Counted from the first letter of the stretch, positions 16,248 to 25,940 are shown. The stretch: 64,000 bases of DNA from Pseudomonas svalbardensis (GCF_030053115.1 NZ_CP125619.1:311001-375000), one strand, 5' to 3'. Translations and numbers: made by a program. Notes: a model not told the origin generated them from the sequence alone.

Positions 16248-17222
16248 TCAGTTGCGTGGCACTAGCCGCCCAGGTGTGTCGGGGGTCAGTTCGCCGGTCT
16301 GCAGCCAGGACAATGCAATGGGCCATAGTGTGGCTTGGTATGCGCTACGAAAAAAGGCGAAATGTCCGACTTCTTGTTCGCCGAGGTCTTCGGGGGTGAT
16401 TCGCAAGTGGGCGTTCGTGCTGTTGGTGAAGTAACCGAGCAGGCGTTCGATGGCCGGAATTGTGCCGTAAGGGTCGTCGCTGATGCTGATGGCCAGGTTT
16501 TGTGCGGTGACGGATGAGAAGGGCAGTCGCCCGGATTTTGCGTGAAGGACGCGACCGCTGGGGCGTTTCTCGTAGTGCGCGGTGGGCATGCTCCAGTCGC
16601 GAACCACGCCAGCGGGGGTGTCCTCTAGCCAGCCGAGACGTTTGCCGGGGAAGTAGCCGTAAAGCAATGTCATCAACGGCATCACCAGATGCCACTTGCC
16701 GAACATCCGCCAACGATGGGCCGGCGCGTAATCGCGCCAGTAAGCGAATTGCGCACCGACGGTCACCAGACGTCGAATCAAATGCCCGGAAGCTCCCAGG
16801 CCCGCTGCACAGCCTCCAAAGCTGTGGCCTACAACATCGATGGGTTGCCCGGGAAATTCACGCTGAGCGCGCTTGAGCATCGCCTCAAAGTCCAGCGCGC
16901 CCCAATCTGACCATGAAGCCCGAAGCCCTTTCAGCGACACGGGTCGCGATTCGCCGATGCCACGGTAGTCGTAAGTGATCACGTCGAAGCCGTTGGCGTA
17001 CAGGTAATCGGCAAAGCGCGAGTAGTGCCGACAGCGGACCGATGTTGCGGCGTTGATGATCACCACAGGACGGGTCGAGTCTTGATTCGCGTGCCGCCAG
17101 GTGAAGCCGCCAAGGATGAAGCCGTCGGCGGCGGGTTCCTTGAAAGAGTCACCAGGTGTGCCGGTGGGTAACGGCAATTCAAGTTGCGTCGGGGCCAGTG
17201 AGGGCATGTCCTGCAAATTCAT
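16248..17222 (-). CDS. Alpha/beta-hydrolase family protein
   Basis: A 324-residue serine hydrolase. Residues ~48-60 read VVIINAATSVRCRHYSRFA, and the nucleophile elbow is VVGHSFGGCAAG (Ser at about residue 134). The ISDDPYGT stretch supplies a likely Asp and HLRITPEDLGEQEVGHFAFF a likely catalytic His. YDYRGIGES after the third strand is the usual oxyanion-side signature. The arrangement matches uncharacterised esterase-like hydrolases; the substrate is unknown. No signal peptide is seen, so it is cytoplasmic. Confidence 0.85.
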   Translation of the reverse strand: MNLQDMPSLAPTQLELPLPTGTPGDSFKEPAADGFILGGFTWRHANQDSTRPVVIINAATSVRCRHYSRFADYLYANGFDVITYDYRGIGESRPVSLKGLRASWSDWGALDFEAMLKRAQREFPGQPIDVVGHSFGGCAAGLGASGHLIRRLVTVGAQFAYWRDYAPAHRWRMFGKWHLVMPLMTLLYGYFPGKRLGWLEDTPAGVVRDWSMPTAHYEKRPSGRVLHAKSGRLPFSSVTAQNLAISISDDPYGTIPAIERLLGYFTNSTNAHLRITPEDLGEQEVGHFAFFRSAYQATLWPIALSWLQTGELTPDTPGRLVPRN

Positions 17223-17270
17223 CGGCTTTGAACCTTTGCGGTTAGCCAGTCACCATAGTCTTCACGCCGT

Positions 17271-18347
17271 TTATGAACAATCCACCCGTGCTTGTCGGGG
17301 CCTTTGCTTGAGTAACCGCTCCTCAAGCACCGCCCACTCCCGATCCAGTTCTGTGCGAAGTTCCTCCTCGCTCGGCAGTACCAGTCTGTAGGTACTGGCG
17401 AACAGTTGTTCGTTGCCTTGCAGTACTGAATAGCGCACCACCGATTCATCTTTTTGCGCGCAGAGAATGAGGCCGACGGTGGGGCCATCCTCCGGTCCGC
17501 GCTTAAGGTCGTCGTACATGCGCACGTACATGTCCATCTGGCCGACATCCTGGTGGGTCAGTACGCCGCGCTTGAGGTCGAAGATGACGAAGCACTTGAG
17601 CAGGTAGTTGTAGAACACCAGATCGATGTAGAAGTCTTTGCTCTCGGTACTGATGCGTTGCTGGCGAGCGATGAAGGCAAAGCCTTTGCCCAATTCGAGC
17701 AGGAAGCCCTGGAGTTGATTGATCAATGCTTGTTCAAGTTCACTTTCCTGGATCAAGCCCGCATTGGGCAAGCCGAGAAACTCCAGTAGCACTGGGTCCC
17801 GGATGAAATCCCGAGGGCTGGCGTTCATTTGCTGGATGTTGGTGGCGGCTTCCTGTTTGACGGCACAGCGGTCTCGGCTTGCCAGCAGGCGTTCGTAGTA
17901 GAGCGTGTTGATCTGGCGTTCCAATGCGCGGCTTGACCAGTTTTGAACAGCCGACTCGTTCATGTACCAGTGGCGAGCGTGATCGTTTTCAACACGCAGT
18001 AACCTACGGTAGTGCGTCCAGCTCAATTCGTGACGCAGTGCGTCACGAATTGGGAATGCTTGATAGAACAGGCGCATGTAGCGAAGGTTGGAGATGTCAA
18101 AGCCTTTGCCAAACTCAGCTGTCAGACTCGTCGCCAGCGTCGCCAGCAACTGCTTCCCATATCCCGCCCGCCGAGCGCCTTCCTGCTCGAACTCCACAAT
18201 ATGCCGTCCGATCTGCCAACAGGTTTGCACTTGGACGGTATCGACCGCACGTAATACCTTCTGACGCGCTTCGCGGATCAATTCGCCAAGATTGCCGAGC
18301 AGTGAGGTTATTTGTGGATCTTTGTTACCGGGTTTGAGGGAGGTCAT
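17271..18347 (-). CDS. DUF1016/YhcG-type PDDEXK nuclease-like protein
   Basis: A 358-residue protein of the YhcG family: an N-terminal helical DUF1016 domain (ARQKVLRAVDTVQVQTCWQI, LRYMRLFYQAFP, ELSWTHYRRLLRVE) and a C-terminal PD-(D/E)XK fold. The nuclease core reads FYIDLVFYNYLLKCFVIFDL followed by KRG, so the usual E-x-K is D-x-K here. GPTVGLILCAQKDESVVRYSVL is the typical family ending. YhcG relatives are often found in defence or recombination settings, but no restriction-modification or defence partner lies beside it. Function is inferred from fold only. Confidence 0.82.
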   Translation of the reverse strand: MTSLKPGNKDPQITSLLGNLGELIREARQKVLRAVDTVQVQTCWQIGRHIVEFEQEGARRAGYGKQLLATLATSLTAEFGKGFDISNLRYMRLFYQAFPIRDALRHELSWTHYRRLLRVENDHARHWYMNESAVQNWSSRALERQINTLYYERLLASRDRCAVKQEAATNIQQMNASPRDFIRDPVLLEFLGLPNAGLIQESELEQALINQLQGFLLELGKGFAFIARQQRISTESKDFYIDLVFYNYLLKCFVIFDLKRGVLTHQDVGQMDMYVRMYDDLKRGPEDGPTVGLILCAQKDESVVRYSVLQGNEQLFASTYRLVLPSEEELRTELDREWAVLEERLLKQRPRQARVDCS

Positions 18348-18609
18348 GACATTTTCCGCAGCTGAAGGAAACAGGCGGAAGAGGATGGCAAGAGAGTGAT
18401 AGCCCGCGATGCCGGGCGTTGCTGGTAAATCGGAAGGAAAGGTGGATTTGCTTTGCAGGACCGGGCCGACGGCGGCTCATGCATGAAGAGCACATCACGT
18501 AGTCCAATTCGCAGTGACCCCAAGTGCGAATCGATCTAAAACTTGAACATTCAGCAACAAATCTAACGGGAGTAACGATTGGGTTCCGCGCAACCCGGGA
18601 GTCGCCATC

Positions 18610-19056
18610 ATGAAGTACATCCATTCACTCTTGCCCATCGCCGCTGTTGGCGTATTGATGTTTCCCGTCATGTTGAGCGCTGCCAGTCTTGAACCCGTCG
18701 ACAGCTCGGGCGTGCAAGTCCAGCCGCAACAACAAGGCGGGATCACTTACCTGTCCGGGGGGATCGGCGAGGATGAGTCGAAAGCCATCCAGCAAGCTGC
18801 CGGCTACAACCTGCACATGACATTCTCTATCGGTGTGGAGAACAAATACGTTCCCGATGTGGATGTGGTCATTCAGAAAGAACCAGGGCAGACGGTGCTG
18901 ACGCTGAGTCAGGCTGGCCCGCTGGTGTACGTTCAGCTACCTCCCGGCAAGTACACCGTGGTGGCGACGCGTAATGGCGAGGCGAAGCATGACACTGCGG
19001 ATGTAGGAAGCGGCACGGCCCGTAATCTGGTTTTTCACTGGAGTGGTGAAGAATAA
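18610..19056 (+). CDS. Secreted carboxypeptidase-regulatory-like protein
   Basis: A 148-residue exported protein. Residues 1-25 form a signal peptide (LLPIAAVGVLMFPVMLSAAS). The mature part has beta-rich sequence ending VYVQLPPGKYTVVATRNGEA, the pattern of a carboxypeptidase-regulatory/PEGA-like beta-sandwich. LSGGIGEDESKAIQQAAGYN is conserved among Pseudomonas periplasmic homologues. Function is unknown. It lies 74 bp upstream of a small lipoprotein gene on the same strand. Confidence 0.78.
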   Translation: MKYIHSLLPIAAVGVLMFPVMLSAASLEPVDSSGVQVQPQQQGGITYLSGGIGEDESKAIQQAAGYNLHMTFSIGVENKYVPDVDVVIQKEPGQTVLTLSQAGPLVYVQLPPGKYTVVATRNGEAKHDTADVGSGTARNLVFHWSGEE

Positions 19057-19130
19057 ATGGATGAGGTACTTACGTTGATCAGCCTTCCTTTGCCATTACA
19101 CTCCCGCGCCTCATAAGCGCGTTAGAAGGG

Positions 19131-19421
19131 ATGCTGAACTTGAAAGGGATTTTGCGTGTGGGTTCTGTCGTGAGCCTTGCATTGATGCTCGCCGGTTGCG
19201 GAACAATGATCGGCCGAATGGGTAACGCAACGAAAGTCGACTACTACAAAGGCGTCGATGGCAATCTGCAGTTGCTTGGCGTGAGGGGCGGGGATGGAAT
19301 GCCGGCGGCTGTTATTTGTTACTTCATGATCGTCTGCCCGCTTATCACGGTGGTTTCCCTGCCCGTGGATGCCGCGCTGGACACCGTGTTGCTGCCGGTC
19401 GATTACGTCAACACGCTATGA
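19131..19421 (+). CDS. YceK/YidQ-type small lipoprotein
   Basis: A 96-residue lipoprotein. The signal peptide ends in a lipobox (MLAGC, with the lipidated Cys at residue 23). The mature part contains MIGRMGNATKV and the hydrophobic C-terminal block CPLITVVSLPVDAALDTVLL followed by PVDY, characteristic of the YceK/YidQ family. It is likely anchored to the outer membrane; the role is unknown. Confidence 0.85.
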   Translation: MLNLKGILRVGSVVSLALMLAGCGTMIGRMGNATKVDYYKGVDGNLQLLGVRGGDGMPAAVICYFMIVCPLITVVSLPVDAALDTVLLPVDYVNTL

Positions 19422-19540
19422 GGCTTGCTTCAGCCTGAAGCGAAGGTTGATCAGCCAAAAGGCGACTCGGCTTTCCGTAAGGGAAGGAAAAAGTACCGTG
19501 GATGGGACAGCCGAATCGCGCCTGATCAAATCCAAGACAT

Positions 19541-19574
19541 AAAAAAACCCTGAATCTTGCGATTCAGGGTTTTC
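19541..19574 (-). terminator. Terminator of tRNA-Phe
   Basis: On the minus strand ACCCTGAATC pairs with GATTCAGGGT over a 4-base loop and is followed by seven T residues. It lies 7 bp beyond the tRNA 3' end. Confidence 0.9.
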
Positions 19575-19580
19575 GGTATT

Positions 19581-19656
19581 TGGTGCCCAGAGACGGAATC
19601 GAACCGCCGACACGGGGATTTTCAATCCCCTGCTCTACCGACTGAGCTATCTGGGC
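19581..19656 (-). tRNA. tRNA-Phe (anticodon GAA)
   Basis: A complete 76-nt cloverleaf on the minus strand: acceptor GCCCAGA/TCTGGGC, D-arm AGCTCAGTCGGTAGAGC, anticodon loop TTGAAAA with GAA, T-arm GGTTCGATTCC and encoded CCA. It follows asmA-mutY-yggX at 103 bp on the same strand and may be partly read from that operon. Confidence 0.96.
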
Positions 19657-19759
19657 AACGGGGCGCATTAAACTGGTTTTTCAGGGGGTCGTCAAGAAAG
19701 TTTTCAAAAAAATTTTAATTATTACCGTCGCTTACGTTCCGACCCTCGAAAAAGCGGGA

Positions 19760-20032
19760 TTATTCAGCCGGCGGAACGTAGCCGTCGGCTTTGGCGTATT
19801 CCTCGCCGGAGAAGTACTTGTCCATCTCGCCCTGAAGATATTTGCGGTCTTCGGTGTTCATCATGTTCAGGCGTTTTTCGTTGATCAGCAGGGTCTGGTG
19901 TTTCTGCCAATCTGCCCAGGCCTTGGCCGAGACGTGGTCAAAAATGTCCTGACCTTTTGCGCCTGGAAATGGAGCGCGCTCCAGGGCGGGCAATTCTTCT
20001 TTGTACTTGCGGCACATGATGGTGCGGGTCAT
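19760..20032 (-). CDS. yggX: Oxidative-damage protection / Fe(II)-trafficking protein
   Basis: A 90-residue protein that matches YggX throughout: [20 protein letters not shown] with the conserved redox-active Cys7, then [19 protein letters not shown] and [16 protein letters not shown]. YggX protects Fe-S proteins from oxidative damage and is associated with iron handling. Its ATG overlaps the mutY stop by 4 bp. The pairing with mutY, itself an Fe-S enzyme acting on oxidised DNA, is conserved in gamma-proteobacteria. Confidence 0.95.
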   Translation of the reverse strand: MTRTIMCRKYKEELPALERAPFPGAKGQDIFDHVSAKAWADWQKHQTLLINEKRLNMMNTEDRKYLQGEMDKYFSGEEYAKADGYVPPAE

Positions 20033-21096
20033 GACGACTCTCCTGCGTTCAATACGGCAGCCGCGCGTTCGAGCAAGGTTTTGACCGGGGCGGCAAGGCC
20101 CAGGCGCGGCGGGGTGGCGAGGTTATACCAGAGCCAGTCGGCCTCGGCCACGTGATGGCCGGCCTCCTGGACCTGAACCAGCCAGGGTTCGATGGACAAC
20201 TGAAAATGACTGAAGGTGTGTACCAGGCTCGGCAGCGCCTGTTGGCTGCCCAGTTCCAGCGAGTGCTGCGAAGCCAGATGTTGCAGGTCGTCGAGGTCGT
20301 CGAGTTCCGGCAGGCTCCATAGACCGCCCCACAAGCCCGTGGAAGGGCGACGGTAAAGCAGAATCGCGCCGTCACCGTTGGCGAGCATCGGCATCAGCGT
20401 ACGCTTCTGTGGCACGGCTTTACGCGGTTTGGGGATCGGGTAGCGCGTCTCCAGGCCGAGCATGTGCGCTTCGCAGCCCTTTTCGAGCGGGCAGAGCAGG
20501 CAACTCGGCTTGCTACGGGTGCAAAGCGTGGCGCCCAGATCCATCATCGCCTGGGTGTAGGCGTTGACCCGATCATGCGGTGTAAAGCGCTCAGCGTTCG
20601 CCCATAGCTGTTTGGCGACCTTTGGCTCGCCCGGATAACCCTCTTGCGCGGTAAAGCGCGCCAGCACCCGTTTGACGTTGCCGTCGAGGATCGGCGCCCG
20701 CAGACCCATGCTCAGGCTGGCGATGGCGCCCGCCGTGGACAGGCCGATGCCCGGTAGATCCGTGAGTTTTTCCACATCGCGGGGAAACTCGCCACCGTAC
20801 TGCTCGACGACAATCTTCGCGGTCTTCTGCAAATTGCGCGCACGGGTGTAGTAACCGAGGCCGGTCCACAGGTGCAGAACTTCGTCTTCCGGCGCGGCGG
20901 CCAGGGCCTCGATCGTTGGCAACGAGGCCATGAACCGATCAAAGTAGTTCAGCACGGTGCTGACCTGGGTCTGTTGCAACATGATTTCCGAGACCCACAC
21001 CCGATACGGGGTGATGCCTTGTTGCCAGGGCAAATCGTGACGGCCGTGGCGGTCGTACCAGTCCAGCACCGCCGATGAAAACTGCTCGGCTCTCAT
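20029..21096 (-). CDS. mutY: A/G-specific adenine glycosylase
   Basis: A 355-residue DNA repair enzyme. The helix-hairpin-helix stretch is [20 protein letters not shown], the catalytic Glu lies in [10 protein letters not shown] near residue 37, and the Asp in [14 protein letters not shown] near 138. The Fe-S cluster ligands are C-x6-C-x2-C-x5-C in [18 protein letters not shown]. The C-terminal MutT-like part (residues ~230-350) recognises 8-oxoguanine. It removes adenine opposite 8-oxoG. The start overlaps the asmA-like stop by 4 bp. Confidence 0.96.
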   Translation of the reverse strand: MRAEQFSSAVLDWYDRHGRHDLPWQQGITPYRVWVSEIMLQQTQVSTVLNYFDRFMASLPTIEALAAAPEDEVLHLWTGLGYYTRARNLQKTAKIVVEQYGGEFPRDVEKLTDLPGIGLSTAGAIASLSMGLRAPILDGNVKRVLARFTAQEGYPGEPKVAKQLWANAERFTPHDRVNAYTQAMMDLGATLCTRSKPSCLLCPLEKGCEAHMLGLETRYPIPKPRKAVPQKRTLMPMLANGDGAILLYRRPSTGLWGGLWSLPELDDLDDLQHLASQHSLELGSQQALPSLVHTFSHFQLSIEPWLVQVQEAGHHVAEADWLWYNLATPPRLGLAAPVKTLLERAAAVLNAGESS

Positions 21097-23309
21097 CGCT
21101 TGAACAGCCCCTTCAATGCGTTTTTCAGTTCAGGACTGACCTTGTCGCCAAGCTTCTCGTCGATTTTTTCGCTGATCCGTTCGCCGGCCAGTTTGCTCGC
21201 GACCTCGCCCATGCGTTCGTTATCGAGGCGGCAAGCCTTGGCGCCCAGTTCCAGCGGACCACGGCAGCGCAGCGGCCACTCGATGCCGACGAACTTCTCG
21301 CCGACCTGGCAGGCAGGGTCCGGCATGTCGCTCTTGTCGCCTTCGACGATAACGCCCACGCGATAGTCCATGCCCAGCACCCGCAGATCGACATCGCCGT
21401 CGCCGTTGACGGTCATGCCCGGGATGCGCACTTTCAGGTCCGGGTTGCTGGCCACGCCGTTACGGAAGGTCAGGTTGCCCTTGAGTTCCTGGAACGGTGT
21501 GTCCTTGCCCCGTGGCTCCCCGCTGAGGGATTTACGGTTCAGGGTGGCGATGCCTTTGCACAGCTGTTGTTCGAGGTTGGCATTGAGCAGCACACCGTTG
21601 TTGATGACGAAACTGGCGTTGCCGTTGAGGGTTTCGATCAGCGCTTTCTGGCTGTTGCCGCTGCCGGTCAGGTTGCTGTTGAGCGTCACCAGACCTTTGA
21701 CCGGTGGAATTTTACCCTGGCTTTCGAGGATTTTTTCCACCGGTACTTTGCTGATGCTCGACTGCATGTTCAGCGCTGGCACTTGTTGGCGCACGTCGAG
21801 CGTACCTTTGGCGTCGAAGTTGCCGTCGTACAGGTCGCCGCGAAGGCTTTCCAGTGTCAGCAGACCGCCCTGGCCTGTGGCCTTGAGCGCAGCGTTCTGT
21901 ATCGGCAATTTATCGAGCGTCAACTGACCGAAGGTGAGGTCAGCGTCTACGTCGAGTTTGCTCAGGCGTTCCACCGGCAGCAGGCGCTCGTTGCTCCACG
22001 CGTCTTTGGTCGGTGCTTGCGGCAGCGGTGTGCTGCCCGCGCCAGCCAATGCATCGGCTTCGGTGCTGGCCACTTCGGCCTTACGCACTTGCGTCGCGCT
22101 ACTGGCTTCGGCGGATTTTGGTGGCAGATAACGGTCGACGTTGAAGGTGTCGGCCTTGAGGTTCGCCCGCAGCGATTGTTTGGCGAAGTCCTCGACGGCG
22201 ATGCGGCCGCTGAAGGTGCTGTCGTCGACTTTCAGGTTGATGTTGTCGAGCACCACACTGGTCGGCGTGCCAGCCAGGCGGCTGACTAACTCGACTTTGC
22301 TCAGGCTACCGTCAGCCATCGCCGGAAGCTTCTGGCCGATGCTGTCGACGAATTTCGCCAGATCGAACTGGGCGATCGACAGGCCGCCGCTGATTTGCGG
22401 GGTTTTGTCGAGGTCGTTGACCTTCAGTTCACCCAATGCGCGCAGTTGGTTGGCGGAAATCTTGATGCCAGTCCATTCGGCGACGTTCGCGGCTTTATCC
22501 AGCAGCAACTGGCCTTGAGCAGCGAAGGTCATGGTTTTGCCTTGCAGCGGATCGCCAGCCACTTCGCCAGTGAGTTTCATGTCTTCGAGTTTGTAGCGCT
22601 GCAGTGCGCGCTCGAAACGCAGCTCGCCGTTGAGCTCGGTACGGACACGCAAGACCGGCTGGTTGGTGCCCAGGAACGCGGTGAGTTTGACCGGGATGTT
22701 CGTGGAGTCATGCACCGGCCCGGTGCTCAGCTGGATGCTTTCGGCGCTGTATTGCTTGCCGGTTTTTTCGTCGCTGTATTCAACGCGGGCGTTGTTGACG
22801 GTCAGGCTGTCGATGTCCAGGCGAATCGGCTGGGCCGGTTTTTCCGCTTGGGCGGTGGTCTCAGTCGCTGGTTCGCCAGTGGTCGCGGGCGGCGTGGCCG
22901 GCGCCGGTGCCTTGCCGATGTCTTGCCAGTTGCCGTGGCCGTCCTTGTCGCGGTTCAGGCGCAGGTTCAGGCCTTCGACGCGCACATCGCTCATCTGCAC
23001 TTCTCGGCGCAGCAGCGGCAGCACACGGACCGACAGACCGAGCATCTGCAAATCAGCGAACGGCTCGGTGGGCTTGGCCAGGGTCGCGACGCTGGCTTCA
23101 TGCAATTCCAGGCCCAGCCACGGGAACAGGCTCCAACCGATATCGCCATTGAGCGTCAGCTCGATGTGGGCCTTGTCGCGGGCTATCTGGCGAATCTCGT
23201 CTTTATAGTCGTTGGGATCAAAGAGGTGGGTCAGGGCAAAGCCCAGCGCCACAATGATCAGCAACAGCCCGAGAAGTACCAGACCCAGGATTTTGCCGAA
23301 CGCTTTCAT
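21093..23309 (-). CDS. AsmA-family inner-membrane/periplasmic protein
   Basis: A 738-residue protein with one N-terminal membrane anchor (ILGLVLLGLLLIIVALGFAL) and a large periplasmic part. FDPNDYKDEIRQIARDKAHI and TLNGDIGWSLFPWLGLELHE are the AsmA signature at residues ~30-70; the C-terminal AsmA domain holds LLTLESLRGDLYDGNFDAKG. AsmA-like proteins are now seen as bridge-like lipid-transfer proteins between the membranes. A proline/threonine-rich linker (residues ~130-160) is low complexity. It is first in the operon with mutY and yggX. Confidence 0.92.
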   Translation of the reverse strand: MKAFGKILGLVLLGLLLIIVALGFALTHLFDPNDYKDEIRQIARDKAHIELTLNGDIGWSLFPWLGLELHEASVATLAKPTEPFADLQMLGLSVRVLPLLRREVQMSDVRVEGLNLRLNRDKDGHGNWQDIGKAPAPATPPATTGEPATETTAQAEKPAQPIRLDIDSLTVNNARVEYSDEKTGKQYSAESIQLSTGPVHDSTNIPVKLTAFLGTNQPVLRVRTELNGELRFERALQRYKLEDMKLTGEVAGDPLQGKTMTFAAQGQLLLDKAANVAEWTGIKISANQLRALGELKVNDLDKTPQISGGLSIAQFDLAKFVDSIGQKLPAMADGSLSKVELVSRLAGTPTSVVLDNINLKVDDSTFSGRIAVEDFAKQSLRANLKADTFNVDRYLPPKSAEASSATQVRKAEVASTEADALAGAGSTPLPQAPTKDAWSNERLLPVERLSKLDVDADLTFGQLTLDKLPIQNAALKATGQGGLLTLESLRGDLYDGNFDAKGTLDVRQQVPALNMQSSISKVPVEKILESQGKIPPVKGLVTLNSNLTGSGNSQKALIETLNGNASFVINNGVLLNANLEQQLCKGIATLNRKSLSGEPRGKDTPFQELKGNLTFRNGVASNPDLKVRIPGMTVNGDGDVDLRVLGMDYRVGVIVEGDKSDMPDPACQVGEKFVGIEWPLRCRGPLELGAKACRLDNERMGEVASKLAGERISEKIDEKLGDKVSPELKNALKGLFKR

Positions 23310-23387
23310 GGGCGAGTCCTTGTAGTTAGTCGAATTCGAAATTTAGCCGGGGAGTATAGCGCTCCGCAGCGGACGACCGGTCAGCGA

Positions 23388-23792
23388 TCACGTCGGCAAC
23401 TCGTCCAGCGGCATTATCAGTTTGGCCGCCAGCGCTTGCGCCTCCAGATGCCCGGCAGGCGCCAGCAAGCGCAATGTCGCGCCCGATTGCGACGCCATTT
23501 TCTGCGCTTCGTTCACCAGGCGCTCGGCCACGCCACGCCGACGGGTAATTTTTCGTACGCATAGTTGGGACAGATGCCAGACATCCTGGTGCCGTTGCAG
23601 GCGTGCCGCGCCCAAAAGCCGATCGTTGAAGCGGCCGGCAATCAGCGAACCGTCCAGCAGGCAGCTTTCGATCAACTGCAAATCTCCGGCAAACGGGGCA
23701 AACAGCCAGTCCGGTGCATCGCGGTAGATCTTCTGCAGATCTTGCTGATCCTGATAAGTGGCTTCGTTTAGCGGCTCGACAATGATCGGCAT
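23388..23792 (-). CDS. PanZ-like acetyl-CoA-sensing GNAT-domain protein
   Basis: A 134-residue protein from the ATG at 23792 (MPIIVEPL); an upstream frame to 23831 lacks a ribosome-binding site. It has a compact GNAT fold: QLCVRKITRRRGVAERLVNE is the acetyl-CoA binding segment, and DAPDWLFAP and SLIAGRFNDRLLGAARL match the PanZ/PanM subgroup. PanZ promotes maturation of aspartate decarboxylase PanD and senses CoA level. In the absence of panD nearby, a general acetyltransferase remains possible. Confidence 0.72.
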   Translation of the reverse strand: MPIIVEPLNEATYQDQQDLQKIYRDAPDWLFAPFAGDLQLIESCLLDGSLIAGRFNDRLLGAARLQRHQDVWHLSQLCVRKITRRRGVAERLVNEAQKMASQSGATLRLLAPAGHLEAQALAAKLIMPLDELPT

Positions 23793-24012
23793 GAGGGGTC
23801 CTTCAGTGGTACGAGAACTGATGACATACAAAAGGTGATATCACTTTGATTTTTCTGTCACGTACAGATGGTAACCTCTGCCGGTTCGTCCGTCCTTCTG
23901 CGACGTGATGTCGCATCAAAATGGAGCTTCACCTCAAAAACAGTCATGCGTGCGCATAAAGGCTGGGGGTGAGGAGCGCTGACGAACCATTCTAATAATT
24001 GGGGGATACACA

Positions 24013-25677
24013 ATGACCACGAGCATCACGGCGGACGGCCTCAAAGCCGACCAGCCCGCGTTCCTGTCCAAGGAGCGCATCATCGCCAAGCCTGGTTTCA
24101 ACCGTTGGCTGGTACCACCGGCCGCCCTGGCCATCCACCTGTGCATCGGCATGGCCTACGGCTTTTCGGTGTTCTGGTTGCCACTGTCCAAAGCCTTGGG
24201 CGTGACCAAGGCAGTGACCTGCGCGCCGGACATGAGCTTCATCTCGCAAGTCTTCTCGTCCCAATGTGACTGGCCGATCTCGATGCTCGGCTGGATCTAC
24301 ACTCTGTTCTTCATCTTCCTCGGTTGCTCGGCCGCCATCTGGGGCGGCTGGCTGGAACACGCCGGGCCACGCAAGGCTGGCGTTGTATCGGCACTGTGCT
24401 GGTGTGGCGGTCTGCTGATTTCAGCGCTGGGGGTCTATACCCACCAGATATGGCTGATGTGGATCGGCTCCGGGGTCATTGGCGGTATCGGCCTGGGCCT
24501 GGGTTACATCTCGCCCGTATCGACTCTGATCAAGTGGTTCCCGGACAAGCGCGGTATGGCGACCGGCATGGCGATCATGGGTTTCGGTGGGGGCGCAATG
24601 GTCGGTGCTCCGCTGGCCGCAGTATTGATGGGCCACTTCGCTTCGCCAACCAGCGTCGGCGTATGGCAGAGCTTCTTGGTGATGGCCGCGATCTATTTCG
24701 TGTTCATGATCGGTGGCGCACTGTCCTACCGCGTTCCGCCAACCGGCTGGAAGCCTGAAGGCTGGACGGCTCCGGCGAAGAAAGCTTCCAACGCGATGAT
24801 CACCCACCGTCACGTCCACGTGAACGTGGCGTGGAAAACCCCGCAATTCCGTCTGGTGTGGCTGGTGCTGTGCCTGAACGTTTCGGCAGGTATCGGCATC
24901 CTCGGCATGGCTTCGCCGCTGTTGCAGGAAGTATTCGCTGGCACGTTGTTGGGTAACGGCCTGACATTTGGTCAGCTCGACGCCTCGCAGTTGGCCTCGA
25001 TCGCGGCGATTGCTGCCGGTTTCACCGGTTTGCTGAGCCTGTTCAACATCGGTGGCCGCTTCTTCTGGGCCTCGTTCTCGGACTACCTGGGCCGCAAAAA
25101 CACTTATTTCGTGTTCTTCGCGCTTGGTTTTGCCCTGTACGCGTTGATCCCGAACCTCGGTCACCTGGGCAACGTTGCGCTGTTCGTGGCGGCCTTCTGC
25201 ATCATCCTGTCGATGTACGGCGGTGGTTTTGCGACTGTCCCTGCGTATCTCGCGGATCTGTTCGGTACGCAAATGGTCGGCGCGATCCACGGTCGTCTGT
25301 TGACGGCGTGGGCGGCGGCGGGTGTGTTGGGTCCGGTGTTGGTGAACTACCTGCGTGAGTATCAGCTGAGCATCGGCGTTGAACGCGCCGCGGCTTACGA
25401 CATCACCCTGTACATCCTCGCGGGCCTGCTGGTGCTGGGTTTCATCTGCAACCTGCTGGTGCGTCCGGTGGCCGATAAGTACTTCATGACCGACGCTGAA
25501 CTGGCCGCCGAACAGGCGCTGGGCCACGACAAAGGTGCTGACAGCAGCACCGTATTGGAGTGGAAAGCGGATGCGGGCACCAAGCCTTTGGCAGTGGCTG
25601 CGTGGCTGGTGGTGGGTATTCCGTTGGCGTGGGGTGTTTGGGTGACCCTGCAGAAAACGGCGGTTCTGTTCCACTAA
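24013..25677 (+). CDS. OFA-family MFS transporter (oxalate/formate antiporter-like)
   Basis: A 554-residue carrier with about 12 membrane segments. It begins FNRWLVPPAALAIHLCIGMA and YGFSVFWLPLSKALG, as OFA-family proteins do; LIKWFPDKRGMATGMAIMGF is the MFS loop-2/3 motif. The insertion with CAPDMSFISQVFSSQCDW between segments 1 and 2 and the C-terminal extension after residue ~500 are features of the large Pseudomonas members. The family moves monocarboxylates or dicarboxylates; the substrate here is not known. It lies opposite the PanZ-like gene across a 220-bp divergent gap. Confidence 0.87.
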   Translation: MTTSITADGLKADQPAFLSKERIIAKPGFNRWLVPPAALAIHLCIGMAYGFSVFWLPLSKALGVTKAVTCAPDMSFISQVFSSQCDWPISMLGWIYTLFFIFLGCSAAIWGGWLEHAGPRKAGVVSALCWCGGLLISALGVYTHQIWLMWIGSGVIGGIGLGLGYISPVSTLIKWFPDKRGMATGMAIMGFGGGAMVGAPLAAVLMGHFASPTSVGVWQSFLVMAAIYFVFMIGGALSYRVPPTGWKPEGWTAPAKKASNAMITHRHVHVNVAWKTPQFRLVWLVLCLNVSAGIGILGMASPLLQEVFAGTLLGNGLTFGQLDASQLASIAAIAAGFTGLLSLFNIGGRFFWASFSDYLGRKNTYFVFFALGFALYALIPNLGHLGNVALFVAAFCIILSMYGGGFATVPAYLADLFGTQMVGAIHGRLLTAWAAAGVLGPVLVNYLREYQLSIGVERAAAYDITLYILAGLLVLGFICNLLVRPVADKYFMTDAELAAEQALGHDKGADSSTVLEWKADAGTKPLAVAAWLVVGIPLAWGVWVTLQKTAVLFH

Positions 25678-25693
25678 GTAAACGCATCACTCC

Positions 25694-25783
25694 TGTGGGA
25701 GCGAGCCTGCTCGCGAATGCGGTCTGACATTCGACAGAGATGTTGAATGTAAAGGCCTCTTCGCGAGCAGGCTCGCTCCCACA
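25694..25783. repeat. REP doublet (REPIN), copy 1
   Basis: Inverted copies of TGTGGGAGCGAGCCTGCTCG and its complement frame a short spacer, total 90 bp. The sequence is close to the copies at 36885-36974 and 39908-39997. It sits 17 bp after the MFS stop. Confidence 0.93.
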
Positions 25784-25896
25784 TTTGTTTTGTGGTGTGT
25801 ACAAATGGCTTGTATGGACATGTCTATCCCCGACAGCATGGGGTTCAGTCCGTCAGTCATATCACCTCCCGTGTTTCTGTTTCCCGCCCGCGCCCC

Positions 25897-25902
25897 TATA
25901 AT
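25897..25902 (+). promoter_or_regulatory. -10 box of the histidine operon promoter
   Basis: A perfect TATAAT lies 39 bp before the hisB ATG. The hexamer 17 bp upstream (TTTCTG) is a poor -35. No his attenuator leader was seen. Confidence 0.5.
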
Positions 25903-25940
25903 GATTGCCTTTTTCGCCCAATGATTTTGCGGAGCTGGTG

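Noticed and set aside
17219..17548. 109-residue frame overlapping the DUF1016 gene end
   Set aside because: It lies inside the nuclease coding region in another frame and resembles no protein.
19760..23309. Attenuator or terminator inside asmA-mutY-yggX
   Set aside because: The genes overlap by 4 bp at each junction and no hairpin with T-run was seen.
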